The position numbers were made by a program, and so were the translations under genes. Shown one piece after another: positions 7,103 through 13,754 of a stretch of 13,754 bases of DNA (positions are counted from its first letter, which is position 1; every line of letters begins with the position of its first letter). This DNA is from Litoreibacter sp. (GTDB lineage: Bacteria > Pseudomonadota > Alphaproteobacteria > Rhodobacterales > Rhodobacteraceae). Below the pieces are notes generated by a model that was given only the letters and a program-made list of their open reading frames with translations, had not been told where the DNA came from and did no database searches. Location: NCBI GenBank assembly GCA_013042765.1, contig JABDPP010000233.1, positions 1 to 13,754 on the forward strand, read 5' to 3'.

Positions 7103-7134
7103 AAAAGGCCGCGTTTTCCCGACGCGGCCTTTTT
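7103..7134 (+). terminator. Terminator of the rpsF-rpsR-rplI operon
   Basis: GGCCGCGT (7107-7114) pairs with ACGCGGCC (7122-7129) around a 7-nt loop. AAAA before and TTTTT after extend the stem and give the U-tract. It starts 20 nt after the rplI stop. Confidence 0.93.
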
Positions 7135-7174
7135 GTTTGCACGTTTTCGCCCGATTTCACTGCTATCCCGGACA

Positions 7175-7202
7175 CGTAGTGTTGAGAGCGTAGTGTTGAG
7201 AG
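7175..7202. repeat. Perfect 14-bp tandem duplication
   Basis: CGTAGTGTTGAGAG occurs at 7175-7188 and again, without a gap, at 7189-7202, ending 9 nt before the start codon at 7212. The GAGAG at the end of each copy is the only ribosome-site-like sequence near that start. Confidence 0.95.
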
Positions 7203-7211
7203 CTTAACCTT

Positions 7212-7892
7212 ATGATCAAGAAATTTTCGAGTAAACGTTTGAATCTTCCCGGGGCAATCCCCGTACGGACGCTCACCCTCGCCAAAAAGGGGAAAAAGCT
7301 CGTCCTGTCCGAAGTCCAGACATCCGGCCGCTCCCGGCAGGCTATCTTCGAATTGCTGGCGGGGATTTTCTGGGTTGCCGTCTCTTTCGTCGTCTTCCTG
7401 ATCCCCGACGCCCATATCGGCGGCCCGGATGCGACGCTTGTGCGCTTTCTTGTCATCCCCGCCACCGCTGGCATCGGGTGGATGATGCTCACGAAATTCT
7501 GGCATGACTGGCACAATGTGCTGACAATCGACCACGACAAGGCCTCGGTGCGCCACCATCAGGTCAACCGGCGTGGTCGGGCCACGGGAGAGCTTGTGAT
7601 CCCGTTTGACGATCTGACCATCGCAACGATTCAGGGCCCGAAGCAGAAGGAGCAGGATCCGGCAGACGAGAAAGCCGCATTTGAGAATTCCTCCCTCATG
7701 ATTCACTACGATGGAAAGCCTGGCCGTCTGCTGGCGCTGAGCGCCAACTCGATCCAAATCTCTTCTGCACAGGAGCTGATCGATCAGGAAATCCTGAGCA
7801 AGCGCCCGCTGGGTCAGGACTACAAATCCGCGTCGCTTCTGCAGCGTTTCTGGATACGGGCGTCACGTCGCCTGACGCGCCTGTCCTCCTGA
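7212..7892 (+). CDS. Unrecognised two-helix membrane protein
   Basis: A 226-residue protein not assigned to a named family. The first 42 residues are basic. Two membrane helices follow (about 44-64 and 76-95) as a hairpin, then a soluble part of about 130 residues starting WHDWHNVLTIDHDKASV, with alternating hydrophobic strands (ELVIPFDDLTIATIQ, SLMIHYDGKPGRLLALS). It ends in a basic segment (RASRRLTRLSS). By the positive-inside rule both ends are probably cytoplasmic. The helix-pair-then-strands layout recalls small bacterial proteins with a PH-like domain, but no diagnostic motif is visible. It sits between the rplI terminator and a terminator shared with tig, so it is a single-gene unit. 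The start ATG has only a weak ribosome site inside the duplicated 14-mer. Confidence 0.75.
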   Translation: MIKKFSSKRLNLPGAIPVRTLTLAKKGKKLVLSEVQTSGRSRQAIFELLAGIFWVAVSFVVFLIPDAHIGGPDATLVRFLVIPATAGIGWMMLTKFWHDWHNVLTIDHDKASVRHHQVNRRGRATGELVIPFDDLTIATIQGPKQKEQDPADEKAAFENSSLMIHYDGKPGRLLALSANSIQISSAQELIDQEILSKRPLGQDYKSASLLQRFWIRASRRLTRLSS

Positions 7893-7948
7893 CCGGATCG
7901 CGGCGTCGAAAGCTGGCGCCGTTCTCCAGCTCACACGGTAATCAGCAC

Positions 7949-7980
7949 AAAAAAATGCGCCCCGTGACGGAGCGCATTTT
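7949..7980. terminator. Terminator between the membrane protein gene and tig
   Basis: ATGCGC (7955-7960) pairs with GCGCAT (7972-7977) and CCG with CGG inside (7962-7964, 7968-7970). On the minus strand the remaining position is a G-U pair and seven T follow, so it is strong for tig. On the plus strand a mismatch and TTTTC make it weaker. Confidence 0.82.
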
Positions 7981-8005
7981 CTCGTAAGTCAATGTGATCG
8001 GCGGA

Positions 8006-9343
8006 TCAGGCCACTTCATCTTCCAGCGCCTCGACAGCTTTCTCAAGCGTCGCCTTTTTGACCGTCTTCTCCTTCACCTCGGCAAGTTCGAAAACGTAGT
8101 CGATGACCTTGTCCTCGAAGATCGGCGCCCGCATCTGCTGCTGCATCTGCTGGTTTTGCTGCACGAACTCGAAGAACTGGCGTTCCTGACCCGGGTACTG
8201 ACGTGCCTGGTTCATGATCGCCTGCGTCATCTCGGCATCGGTGACCTCGATCTCGTTCTTCTGACCCAGCTCGGCCAGCAGCAGGCCAAGACGCACGCGG
8301 CGCTCGGCAAGGCTCTTATGCTCGTCGGTAGCCTCGATCTCGGGGTGGTCGTGACCTTCGACATCGGGGTTTTCGTCATGCCACAGTTGGTGGGCGATCT
8401 GACCGGCTTCCGCATCGACCAGCGACGGGGGCAGCTCGAACTTGACCAGCTTGTCCAACGCGTCGAGCAGCTTGCGCTTCATGACCGCGCGGGACGCGCC
8501 GCCAAACTCGGCTTCCAGACGCTCGGCAACCTGACCCTTGAGCGCTTCAAGATCCTCAGCACCGAACTGGGTGGCCAGCTCGTCGTTGATTTCTGCGGCC
8601 TTCGGCTCTTTCACGGCTTTGATCTTGCACTCGAAGATCGCATCCTTACCGGCGAGATGCGCGGCCTGGTACTGCTCGGGGAAGGTCACCTTGACCTCAA
8701 CCTCGTCACCGGCCTTCACGCCGACAAGCTGCTCTTCGAAACCGGGGATGAAGCTGTTGGAGCCCAGCACCAGCGGATAATCTTCGGCAGCGCCGCCTTC
8801 AAAGGCCTCACCGTCGACCTTGCCGAGGAAATCGATGACAACCTGGTCACCGTCTTTCGACTTGGCGGTTTTCTTGCGATCCTCGAAGTTCTGAGCCGTC
8901 TCGGCAAGATTGGCCAGCGCCTCGTCGATATCCTTGGCTTCCGCCTTCACGACCAGCTTTTCGAGCTTGATCTGGGACAGGTCTACATCCGGTACCTCGG
9001 GAAGGTTCTCGTAGGACACGGCAACCTCAACGTCGTCGCCTTCTTTCCAGTCCTCGTTCGTCATCTTGATTTCGGGCTGCTGCGCCGGGCGGTCACCGCT
9101 ATCCTCGAAATGCTTGGACATGGCGCCGTCGATGCTCTCCTGCATCGCCTCGCCCAGAACACGTTGGCCGAACTGCTTCTTGAGCAGTGCCATCGGCACC
9201 TTGCCTTTGCGGAAGCCCTTCATTTCGACTTCGGGCTGCGCCTCGGCCAGCTTTTCATTGACCTTCGCGTCCAACTCGGCAGCCGTCACGGTGATGGCGT
9301 AGCCGCGCTTGAGGCCTTCGTTCAGGGTCTCGGTGACCTGCAT
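8006..9343 (-). CDS. tig: Trigger factor, ribosome-bound chaperone
   Basis: Binds nascent chains at the ribosome exit tunnel and has peptidyl-prolyl isomerase activity. The 445 residues show the three family domains. The N-terminal ribosome-binding domain (1-115) contains the signature GFRKGKVP at 43-50. The FKBP-like isomerase domain (about 160-246) runs from [20 protein letters not shown] through [12 protein letters not shown]. The helical C-terminal domain (247-445) contains a glutamine-rich stretch [10 protein letters not shown]. Length is normal for the family. The start at 9341-9343 has AAGGA about 8 nt upstream. Only 22 nt separate it from the mature 3' end of the upstream tRNA-Leu, so a shared transcript is likely. 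Confidence 0.97.
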   Translation of the reverse strand: MQVTETLNEGLKRGYAITVTAAELDAKVNEKLAEAQPEVEMKGFRKGKVPMALLKKQFGQRVLGEAMQESIDGAMSKHFEDSGDRPAQQPEIKMTNEDWKEGDDVEVAVSYENLPEVPDVDLSQIKLEKLVVKAEAKDIDEALANLAETAQNFEDRKKTAKSKDGDQVVIDFLGKVDGEAFEGGAAEDYPLVLGSNSFIPGFEEQLVGVKAGDEVEVKVTFPEQYQAAHLAGKDAIFECKIKAVKEPKAAEINDELATQFGAEDLEALKGQVAERLEAEFGGASRAVMKRKLLDALDKLVKFELPPSLVDAEAGQIAHQLWHDENPDVEGHDHPEIEATDEHKSLAERRVRLGLLLAELGQKNEIEVTDAEMTQAIMNQARQYPGQERQFFEFVQQNQQMQQQMRAPIFEDKVIDYVFELAEVKEKTVKKATLEKAVEALEDEVA

Positions 9344-9365
9344 GTTTTCCGTCCTTTATGTTTCG

Positions 9366-9450
9366 TGGTGCGGGTGAAGGGACTTGAACCCCCACGCCTT
9401 GCGGCGCCAGAACCTAAATCTGGTGCGTCTACCAATTCCGCCACACCCGC
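9366..9450 (-). tRNA. tRNA-Leu, anticodon UAG
   Basis: On the minus strand the acceptor arms GCGGGTG (5' end at 9450) and CACCCGC pair perfectly, followed by discriminator A and an encoded CCA (9366-9368). The anticodon arm is CCAGA-TTTAGGT-TCTGG, giving UAG, which reads CUA and other CUN codons. A long variable arm CGCC-GCAA-GGCG and TTCAAGT in the T loop are as expected for a class II leucine tRNA. Length is 85 nt with CCA. Confidence 0.97.
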
Positions 9451-9709
9451 AAAAACCTTTTCACTGGCCCGTCCGGAGGTCGTTTTCCCCATACGCGCCG
9501 CATTCGCGCCCGTTTAGCAAAGCTACAAAGGGGATGCGAGCCGAAAATTTGCCTTGGCGAAACCTTTCCTGACTTGGCCCACGAAGCAGCCCCTGAAGCA
9601 GCGATCCGCCGTGTAATCTTCCCGATATGGCCCCCGGATTGGCAGACGCCCGACGATTTTTCGCCCCATTTCGCGCGCAAATTACACTTGGTTTAACGAG
9701 GAAATTGAA

Positions 9710-10225
9710 ATGTCTGCACTTTCTAAATCGGTTGCCAGAAAAGCTGCCCGGCTTGGCGTCGCTGCCAGCGCCAAGACCGGCCTTGTCGCAGGTGTCCGTG
9801 TTCTGAGCCAGAACGGCTATCAGAATATCGAGACCCTGAAGGCCGGAGATCACATCATTACCCGCAACGGCATGCGCCAGCTGCGGTCTCTGCGTGTGCG
9901 CGACATCAAGATGCGCCCGCTCAAGTTGTCCAAGGATGCGCTTGGTCATGACCGCCCGAACAGCGACATGCTGGTCGCGCCCGACCAATATGTGCTGGTG
10001 CGCGACTGGCGCGCGCCGATCATGTTCGGGCATGATCAGGTTGTCGTTCACCTCTCCCGCCTGATCGACGGCGAGCACATCATGCGGATGGAAGAGGAAG
10101 AGACCTATACCGTCTATGATCTCGTGTTCGACAATGAGCAGATCTATTACGCCGATGGCGTCGAGATGGTCAGCCGCGCAATGAATATTGCCCGGAGTGC
10201 CCGGAACATCCCGAACGCGGCCTGA
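9710..10225 (+). CDS. Stand-alone degenerate Hint-domain protein
   Basis: A 171-residue protein. Residues 24-156 resemble the bacterial Hint_2 (hedgehog/intein-like) domain: AGVRVLSQNGYQNIETLKAG matches the family start (AGT-I-T-DG-IEDLRPGD), MRPLKLSKDALG the second strand pair, DMLVAPDQYVLV the central block and YDLVFDNEQIYYADGVEM the final block. The family's catalytic Cys aligns with Gly24, the central His with Gln93 and the late His with Glu143, so self-cleavage is not expected. The first 23 residues are basic without a hydrophobic core, so there is no signal peptide. CGAGGAAA lies upstream of the ATG. It stands alone: divergent from tRNA-Leu, and convergent with nnrD across 15 nt. Such Hint genes are frequent in Rhodobacteraceae, mostly attached to large secreted proteins. 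Function unknown; a structural or binding role is a guess. Confidence 0.78.
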   Translation: MSALSKSVARKAARLGVAASAKTGLVAGVRVLSQNGYQNIETLKAGDHIITRNGMRQLRSLRVRDIKMRPLKLSKDALGHDRPNSDMLVAPDQYVLVRDWRAPIMFGHDQVVVHLSRLIDGEHIMRMEEEETYTVYDLVFDNEQIYYADGVEMVSRAMNIARSARNIPNAA

Positions 10226-10240
10226 GCGCGCCGCGCGGTA

Positions 10241-11131
10241 CTACTTACCGAGACCGAGTTTGCGAAAGACCTGCGGGAGTATTTCCGGCAGGTCTTCTGC
10301 TATCAGGCCAGGCCCGAATTCACGCGCGCATTCCACGTGCAACCAGGCCGCGATCTGGGCTGCCGCCATCGGGGCCTGCCCCCGGGCCAGCAACCCGGTG
10401 ATGAACCCCGCCAGCACGTCACCCGCCCCGGCCGTCGCCAGCCATGGGGCGGCGCACTCACCCTGTGCGGCACTGACGGCGCAGCGCCCGTCAGGGGCGG
10501 CGATGACGGTATCGGGGCCCTTGAAGAGAACGACGCACCCCGCCTGCCGCGCCGCTTCCCGCGTCGCATCGACCTTGGAGAGCCCCGCCTCACCCGGGCC
10601 TGCGGCCGCGAGTTTTCCGGCGATGGCGGGAAAGGTCCGGGAGAACTCGCCCGCATGAGGTGTCAGAACGCAGTTTTTATGCAACGTCCCGAAAAGTGCA
10701 TCCGTACTTTCGAAAAACCGCGGTGACAGCGCGTCTGCGTCGAGCACGGTTGGCCGCTCCACATCAAGCGCCGCAAGCGTGAGCGCCTGCGCCGCTGCGC
10801 CAGTTCCAAGCCCCGGACCGAGGCAGAGCGCGTTGATCCGTTTGTCTGCAAGCAGTCGCGTCAGGGCGGCCGCGTCCGCGATCTCGCGCAGCATGATTGC
10901 GGTGAGCTGGGCCGCGCATTCCGCCAAGGCCGCCGGCTGTGCGCCGACCGTGACGAGACCGGCGCCCATCCGCAGCGCTCCGCGGGCTGCGAGGCGCGCA
11001 GCACCCGTCTCATGTGCCGGACCGCTGAGCACCAGCGCATGGCCATGGCCATATTTATGGGCGTCAGGGCCTTTGCGCAGCGCTTCGATCATGCTCGCAG
11101 AGCGGTCAAGCCGCGTTGGTTCTCTGAACAT
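10241..11131 (-). CDS. nnrD: ADP-dependent (S)-NAD(P)H-hydrate dehydratase
   Basis: Restores NADH and NADPH from their hydrated, damaged forms using ADP or ATP. The 296 residues are the C-terminal, ribokinase-like half of the YjeF/Nnr family: HKYGHGHALVLSG (25-37), GPGLG (105-109), LDADAL (130-135), LTPHAGEFSR (156-165), KGPDTVI (204-210) and TAGAGDVLAG (233-242) with catalytic Asp238. Many bacteria fuse this to the epimerase half. Here it is a separate gene directly after nnrE, in the same frame, with one TGA and 13 codons between. The start at 11129-11131 has GGAGG six bases upstream inside the spacer. It overlaps nothing, and ends 15 nt from the convergent Hint gene. Confidence 0.94.
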   Translation of the reverse strand: MFREPTRLDRSASMIEALRKGPDAHKYGHGHALVLSGPAHETGAARLAARGALRMGAGLVTVGAQPAALAECAAQLTAIMLREIADAAALTRLLADKRINALCLGPGLGTGAAAQALTLAALDVERPTVLDADALSPRFFESTDALFGTLHKNCVLTPHAGEFSRTFPAIAGKLAAAGPGEAGLSKVDATREAARQAGCVVLFKGPDTVIAAPDGRCAVSAAQGECAAPWLATAGAGDVLAGFITGLLARGQAPMAAAQIAAWLHVECAREFGPGLIAEDLPEILPQVFRKLGLGK

Positions 11132-11136
11132 TTCAG

Positions 11137-11170
11137 GCCTCCGGCAGGGATATTTTTTCCAAAAAGAAAC
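11137..11170. repeat. Short repeat-like spacer between nnrE and nnrD
   Basis: On the plus strand it reads GCCTCCGGCAGGGATAT, then TTTTTTCC, then AAAAAGAAAC. From memory, elements of the form GCCTCCGGCGGG-A-TATTTTT-CC-AA recur between genes in Rhodobacterales; this was not looked up, and no second copy was seen in the window. It fills nearly the whole nnrE-nnrD gap and supplies the GGAGG used by nnrD. Confidence 0.4.
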
Positions 11171-11857
11171 TCACAGCCCGATATCCGCCACGATCAGCCT
11201 GCCGCAGAGTTCAGGCCCTTTGGCGCGCAAATGTCCGTGCTTGGCGCTATGGAAGGTGACGGTCAGGTTTGCATGGGCCGCGCCATGGCCGCCATGGGAC
11301 GGCGCGAGGATTTCGCCACTATCGGCGTGCACCCCGCTGGGGATATCGACAGCGACCACGTGCGGGGTTGCCGGATCCTGGTTCGCGGTGGCAACTTCAT
11401 CGATCTTCGCCAGCAAGGTCGACAAATCCTCAAGCGGACGGACCAGACCGGTGCCAAACAGGCCATCGATGATGAGATCCGCCTCCCAGGCGCCGTCCGG
11501 ATCCCAGTCTGCGAGATCCCTGACGTCGCCACCTGCCTCTGCCCAGCGGAGATGGTTTGCCCGTGCGTCGGGCGGTAGTTTTTCGGGGTCGCCATAGCTG
11601 AAGACGCGCAGCGCCCAGCCCCTGTCATGCAACAGCCGCGCCACGACATATCCGTCGCCGCCATTGTTGCCGGGTCCGCAAAAAATGACCGCCCGGCCGC
11701 CGGTCTTCCCCAGATCCGGCCATTGCGCGAAGATGGCCGCCACGACACCCTGTCCGGCGCGCTCCATCAGTTCGAGGCCGCTGGCCCGGCCAGAGGCCAT
11801 CGCGTCCTGCTCGAGTCGGCGCATTTCAGCGCAGGAGATTGCCGGAGGGTTGGTCAT
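11171..11857 (-). CDS. nnrE: NAD(P)H-hydrate epimerase
   Basis: Interconverts the R and S forms of hydrated NAD(P)H so that NnrD can repair both. The 228 residues match the YjeF N-terminal domain: helix start CAEMRRLEQDAMASG, LELMERAG (28-35), CGPGNNGGDGYVVAR (60-74), DGLFGTG (131-137), VDIPSGVHADSG (170-181) and TFHSAKHGH (201-209), ending CGRLIVADIGL. In fused homologues this last motif marks the junction to the dehydratase half. Here a TGA follows it at once, and the frame then continues open into nnrD. The ATG at 11855-11857 has a modest AGG ribosome site. Divergent from glnB. Confidence 0.94.
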   Translation of the reverse strand: MTNPPAISCAEMRRLEQDAMASGRASGLELMERAGQGVVAAIFAQWPDLGKTGGRAVIFCGPGNNGGDGYVVARLLHDRGWALRVFSYGDPEKLPPDARANHLRWAEAGGDVRDLADWDPDGAWEADLIIDGLFGTGLVRPLEDLSTLLAKIDEVATANQDPATPHVVAVDIPSGVHADSGEILAPSHGGHGAAHANLTVTFHSAKHGHLRAKGPELCGRLIVADIGL

Positions 11858-11884
11858 TTGCCTAACTTTTCAAATTTCGCCTTC

Positions 11885-11932
11885 ATATTCAGCGTTTTGC
11901 CTATTTTTTAAGCAAAAGGCGCTAATTAGCGC
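11885..11932. promoter_or_regulatory. nnrE/glnB divergent promoter region with palindrome
   Basis: Within the 167-nt gap are an inverted repeat TTTTGC (11895-11900)/GCAAAA (11912-11917) and a perfect 14-bp palindrome GCGCTAATTAGCGC (11919-11932). Possible promoters are TTGCCT-18-GCTAAT towards glnB (11897-11926) and TTGCTT-18-TGAATA towards nnrE (11886-11915). They overlap each other and the repeats. glnB of Rhodobacter is known to be under nitrogen control by NtrC, so one of these repeats could be a regulator site. Confidence 0.4.
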
Positions 11933-11979
11933 GCAGGACGCCACATGGGACCAGCTTGGCAATTGTGCAGCTATTTTGA

Positions 11980-12363
<384 letters not shown>

Positions 12364-12385
12364 AACACCACCAGATTCACCCCCC

Positions 12386-12399
12386 GGGCCGCACGGCCC
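12386..12399 (+). other. Short GC hairpin between glnB and glnA
   Basis: GGGCC and GGCCC pair around the loop GCAC. No T-run follows, so it is not a terminator. It could influence message stability or the glnB:glnA ratio. Confidence 0.35.
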
Positions 12400-12440
12400 A
12401 CCCAAGCAACAACCCCGAAACTCAGAGAGGAAGAGGTCAG

Positions 12441-13754
12441 ATGAGCAAAAACGATGTGCTTAAGACCATCAAGGACGAAGATGTCGAATATGTAGACATC
12501 CGCTTTACGGACCCGCGCGGCAAGCTGCAGCACGTGACGGTGATGGCCGATCAGGTCGACGAGGATTTCCTGGAAGAGGGCTTCATGTTTGACGGCTCCT
12601 CCATTGCTGGCTGGAAGTCGATCGACCAATCCGACATGAAGCTGATGCCCGACACGGACAGCGCCTACATGGACCCGTTCTACGCGGAGAAAACGCTCTG
12701 CATCCATTGCTCCATCGTTGAACCCGACACCGGCGAAGCCTACGATCGCGACCCGCGCGGCACTGCCGAGAAGGCCGAAGCCTACCTGAAATCCTCCGGG
12801 ATCGGTGATGTGTCCTACTTCGGCCCCGAAGCCGAATTCTTCCTGTTCGACGACGTTCGTTTCTCCGTTGAGATGAACAAAGTCTCCTACGAGGTCGATG
12901 CAAACGACGCCTCCTGGAACTCCGACGCCGAATACGAGATGGGCAACATGGGCCACCGTCCGGGCATCAAGGGCGGCTACTTCCCCGTGAACCCGACCGA
13001 TGCGGCACAGGATCTGCGCTCTGAAATGCTGTCCACGATGAAACGGATGGGCATGAAGGTCGACAAGCACCACCACGAGGTTGCGTCCTGCCAGCACGAG
13101 CTAGGCCTGATCTTCGGTTCGCTGACCCACCAGGCAGACGAACTGCAGAAGTATAAATACGTCATCCACAACGTGGCGCATGCTTACGGCAAGTCGGCCA
13201 CTTTCATGCCGAAGCCGATCGCAGGCGACAACGGCACCGGCATGCACGTGAACATGTCGATCTGGAAAGACGGCAAGCCGCTCTTTGCTGGCGACAAATA
13301 TGCTGACCTGAGCCAGGAAGCCCTGTACTTCATCGGCGGCATCCTGAAGCACGCCAAAGCACTGAATGCTTTCACCAACCCGGCAACCAACAGCTACAAG
13401 CGCCTGATCCCGGGCTTTGAGGCTCCGGTTCTGCGCGCCTACTCCGCACGTAACCGTTCTGGCTGCGTCCGGATCCCGTGGGCGGAATCGCCGAAGGCAA
13501 AGCGCGTCGAGGCTCGCTTCCCTGACCCGGCTGCAAACCCCTACCTGTGCTTCGCAGCCCTACTGATGGCTGGCCTTGACGGCATCAAGAACAAGATCGA
13601 TCCGGGCCCATCTTCGGACAAGGACCTCTACGACCTGCCGCCGGAAGAACTGGCCGCGATCCCGACCGTCTGTGCCTCCCTGCGGGAAGCTCTGGACGCG
13701 CTGGAAGAGGACCACGAGTTCCTGATGTCCGGTGACGTGTTCACCAAAGACCAG
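12441..13754 (+). CDS. glnA: Glutamine synthetase type I, partial (right edge)
   Basis: Makes glutamine from glutamate, ammonia and ATP as a dodecamer in the cytosol. The 438 codons present are open to the window edge; the family length is near 468, so about 30 residues are missing. Visible motifs are [10 protein letters not shown] (about 49-58), the metal-binding [27 protein letters not shown], the ATP/glutamate site [27 protein letters not shown] and [11 protein letters not shown]. The segment [10 protein letters not shown] places Tyr397 at the adenylylation site, at the E. coli position, so activity is probably controlled by GlnE and by PII from the gene upstream. The ATG at 12441 has GAGGAAGAGG upstream. 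Confidence 0.97.
   Translation, partial: MSKNDVLKTIKDEDVEYVDIRFTDPRGKLQHVTVMADQVDEDFLEEGFMFDGSSIAGWKSIDQSDMKLMPDTDSAYMDPFYAEKTLCIHCSIVEPDTGEAYDRDPRGTAEKAEAYLKSSGIGDVSYFGPEAEFFLFDDVRFSVEMNKVSYEVDANDASWNSDAEYEMGNMGHRPGIKGGYFPVNPTDAAQDLRSEMLSTMKRMGMKVDKHHHEVASCQHELGLIFGSLTHQADELQKYKYVIHNVAHAYGKSATFMPKPIAGDNGTGMHVNMSIWKDGKPLFAGDKYADLSQEALYFIGGILKHAKALNAFTNPATNSYKRLIPGFEAPVLRAYSARNRSGCVRIPWAESPKAKRVEARFPDPAANPYLCFAALLMAGLDGIKNKIDPGPSSDKDLYDLPPEELAAIPTVCASLREALDALEEDHEFLMSGDVFTKDQ

Noticed and set aside
7994..9517. Long plus-strand open frame of about 507 codons opposite tig
   Set aside because: It mirrors the tig coding strand, is leucine-rich as expected from reverse reading of a GC-rich gene, runs through the tRNA, and has no family motif.
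9451..9709. Hidden gene or RNA between tRNA-Leu and the Hint gene
   Set aside because: No convincing reading frame with a ribosome site and no clear hairpin or promoter pair was found in these 259 bases; GAAGCAGC occurs twice near 9584-9603 but is too short to interpret.
11129..11173. Stop-codon read-through or selenocysteine at the nnrE TGA
   Set aside because: nnrD has its own GGAGG and ATG, the TGA is not at a catalytic position, and no selenocysteine-type hairpin is evident after it.
11956..11970. Sigma-54-like TGGCA...TGCA before glnB
   Set aside because: The GG to GC distance is about 3 nt shorter than a -24/-12 promoter requires.

Overview
The window looks like chromosomal DNA of an alphaproteobacterium, most likely Rhodobacteraceae (Roseobacter/Rhodobacter group). 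The evidence is the gene order (fabD-fabG-acpP...fabF next to rpsF-rpsR-rplI; nnr next to glnB-glnA), a stand-alone Hint-type protein, a cytochrome b561-YceI fusion, a ribosomal protein L9 with a long acidic tail, and fairly GC-rich coding sequence. This placement comes from recalled family and synteny knowledge; no database search was run. Most of the window is housekeeping DNA. The less usual parts are the inserts and regulatory sites between the core genes.

Left part (1-3515, all on the minus strand): a type II fatty-acid synthesis cluster read as fabD, fabG, acpP, a small c-type cytochrome gene, and fabF, which runs off the left edge. acpP has its own predicted promoter and a strong UUCG-loop terminator. 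The cytochrome gene therefore sits downstream of that terminator and interrupts the acpP-fabF pair.

Middle-left (3516-5656): a membrane cytochrome b561 fused to a YceI lipocalin-like domain (plus strand) converges on a separate secreted YceI protein (minus strand), with a shared bidirectional terminator between them. Both genes carry a nearly identical dyad (CACAGA-N3-TGTG core) at the same distance upstream of their predicted -35 boxes. This is the best candidate here for an undescribed small regulon.

Middle (5715-7892): the rpsF-rpsR-rplI operon has a predicted promoter, a candidate 5' leader hairpin and a strong terminator. An unrecognised two-helix membrane protein follows, preceded by a perfect 14-bp tandem duplication.

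Right-middle (7949-10225): the trigger factor gene tig lies 22 nt downstream of a tRNA-Leu(UAG) on the minus strand, so the two are probably co-transcribed. Next, on the plus strand, is a stand-alone Hint-fold protein that has lost the expected catalytic Cys and His positions.

Right part (10241-13754): NAD(P)H-hydrate repair is encoded by two adjacent minus-strand genes, nnrE (epimerase) and nnrD (dehydratase). They are in the same frame and separated by a single in-frame TGA inside a short repeat-like spacer, which looks like a split version of the usual fused protein. Divergent from them is the nitrogen-control pair glnB (PII) and glnA (glutamine synthetase, cut by the right edge). A 14-bp perfect palindrome lies in the divergent promoter region. 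No transposon, CRISPR array or prophage was seen, and no stretch longer than 300 bases lacks a gene.
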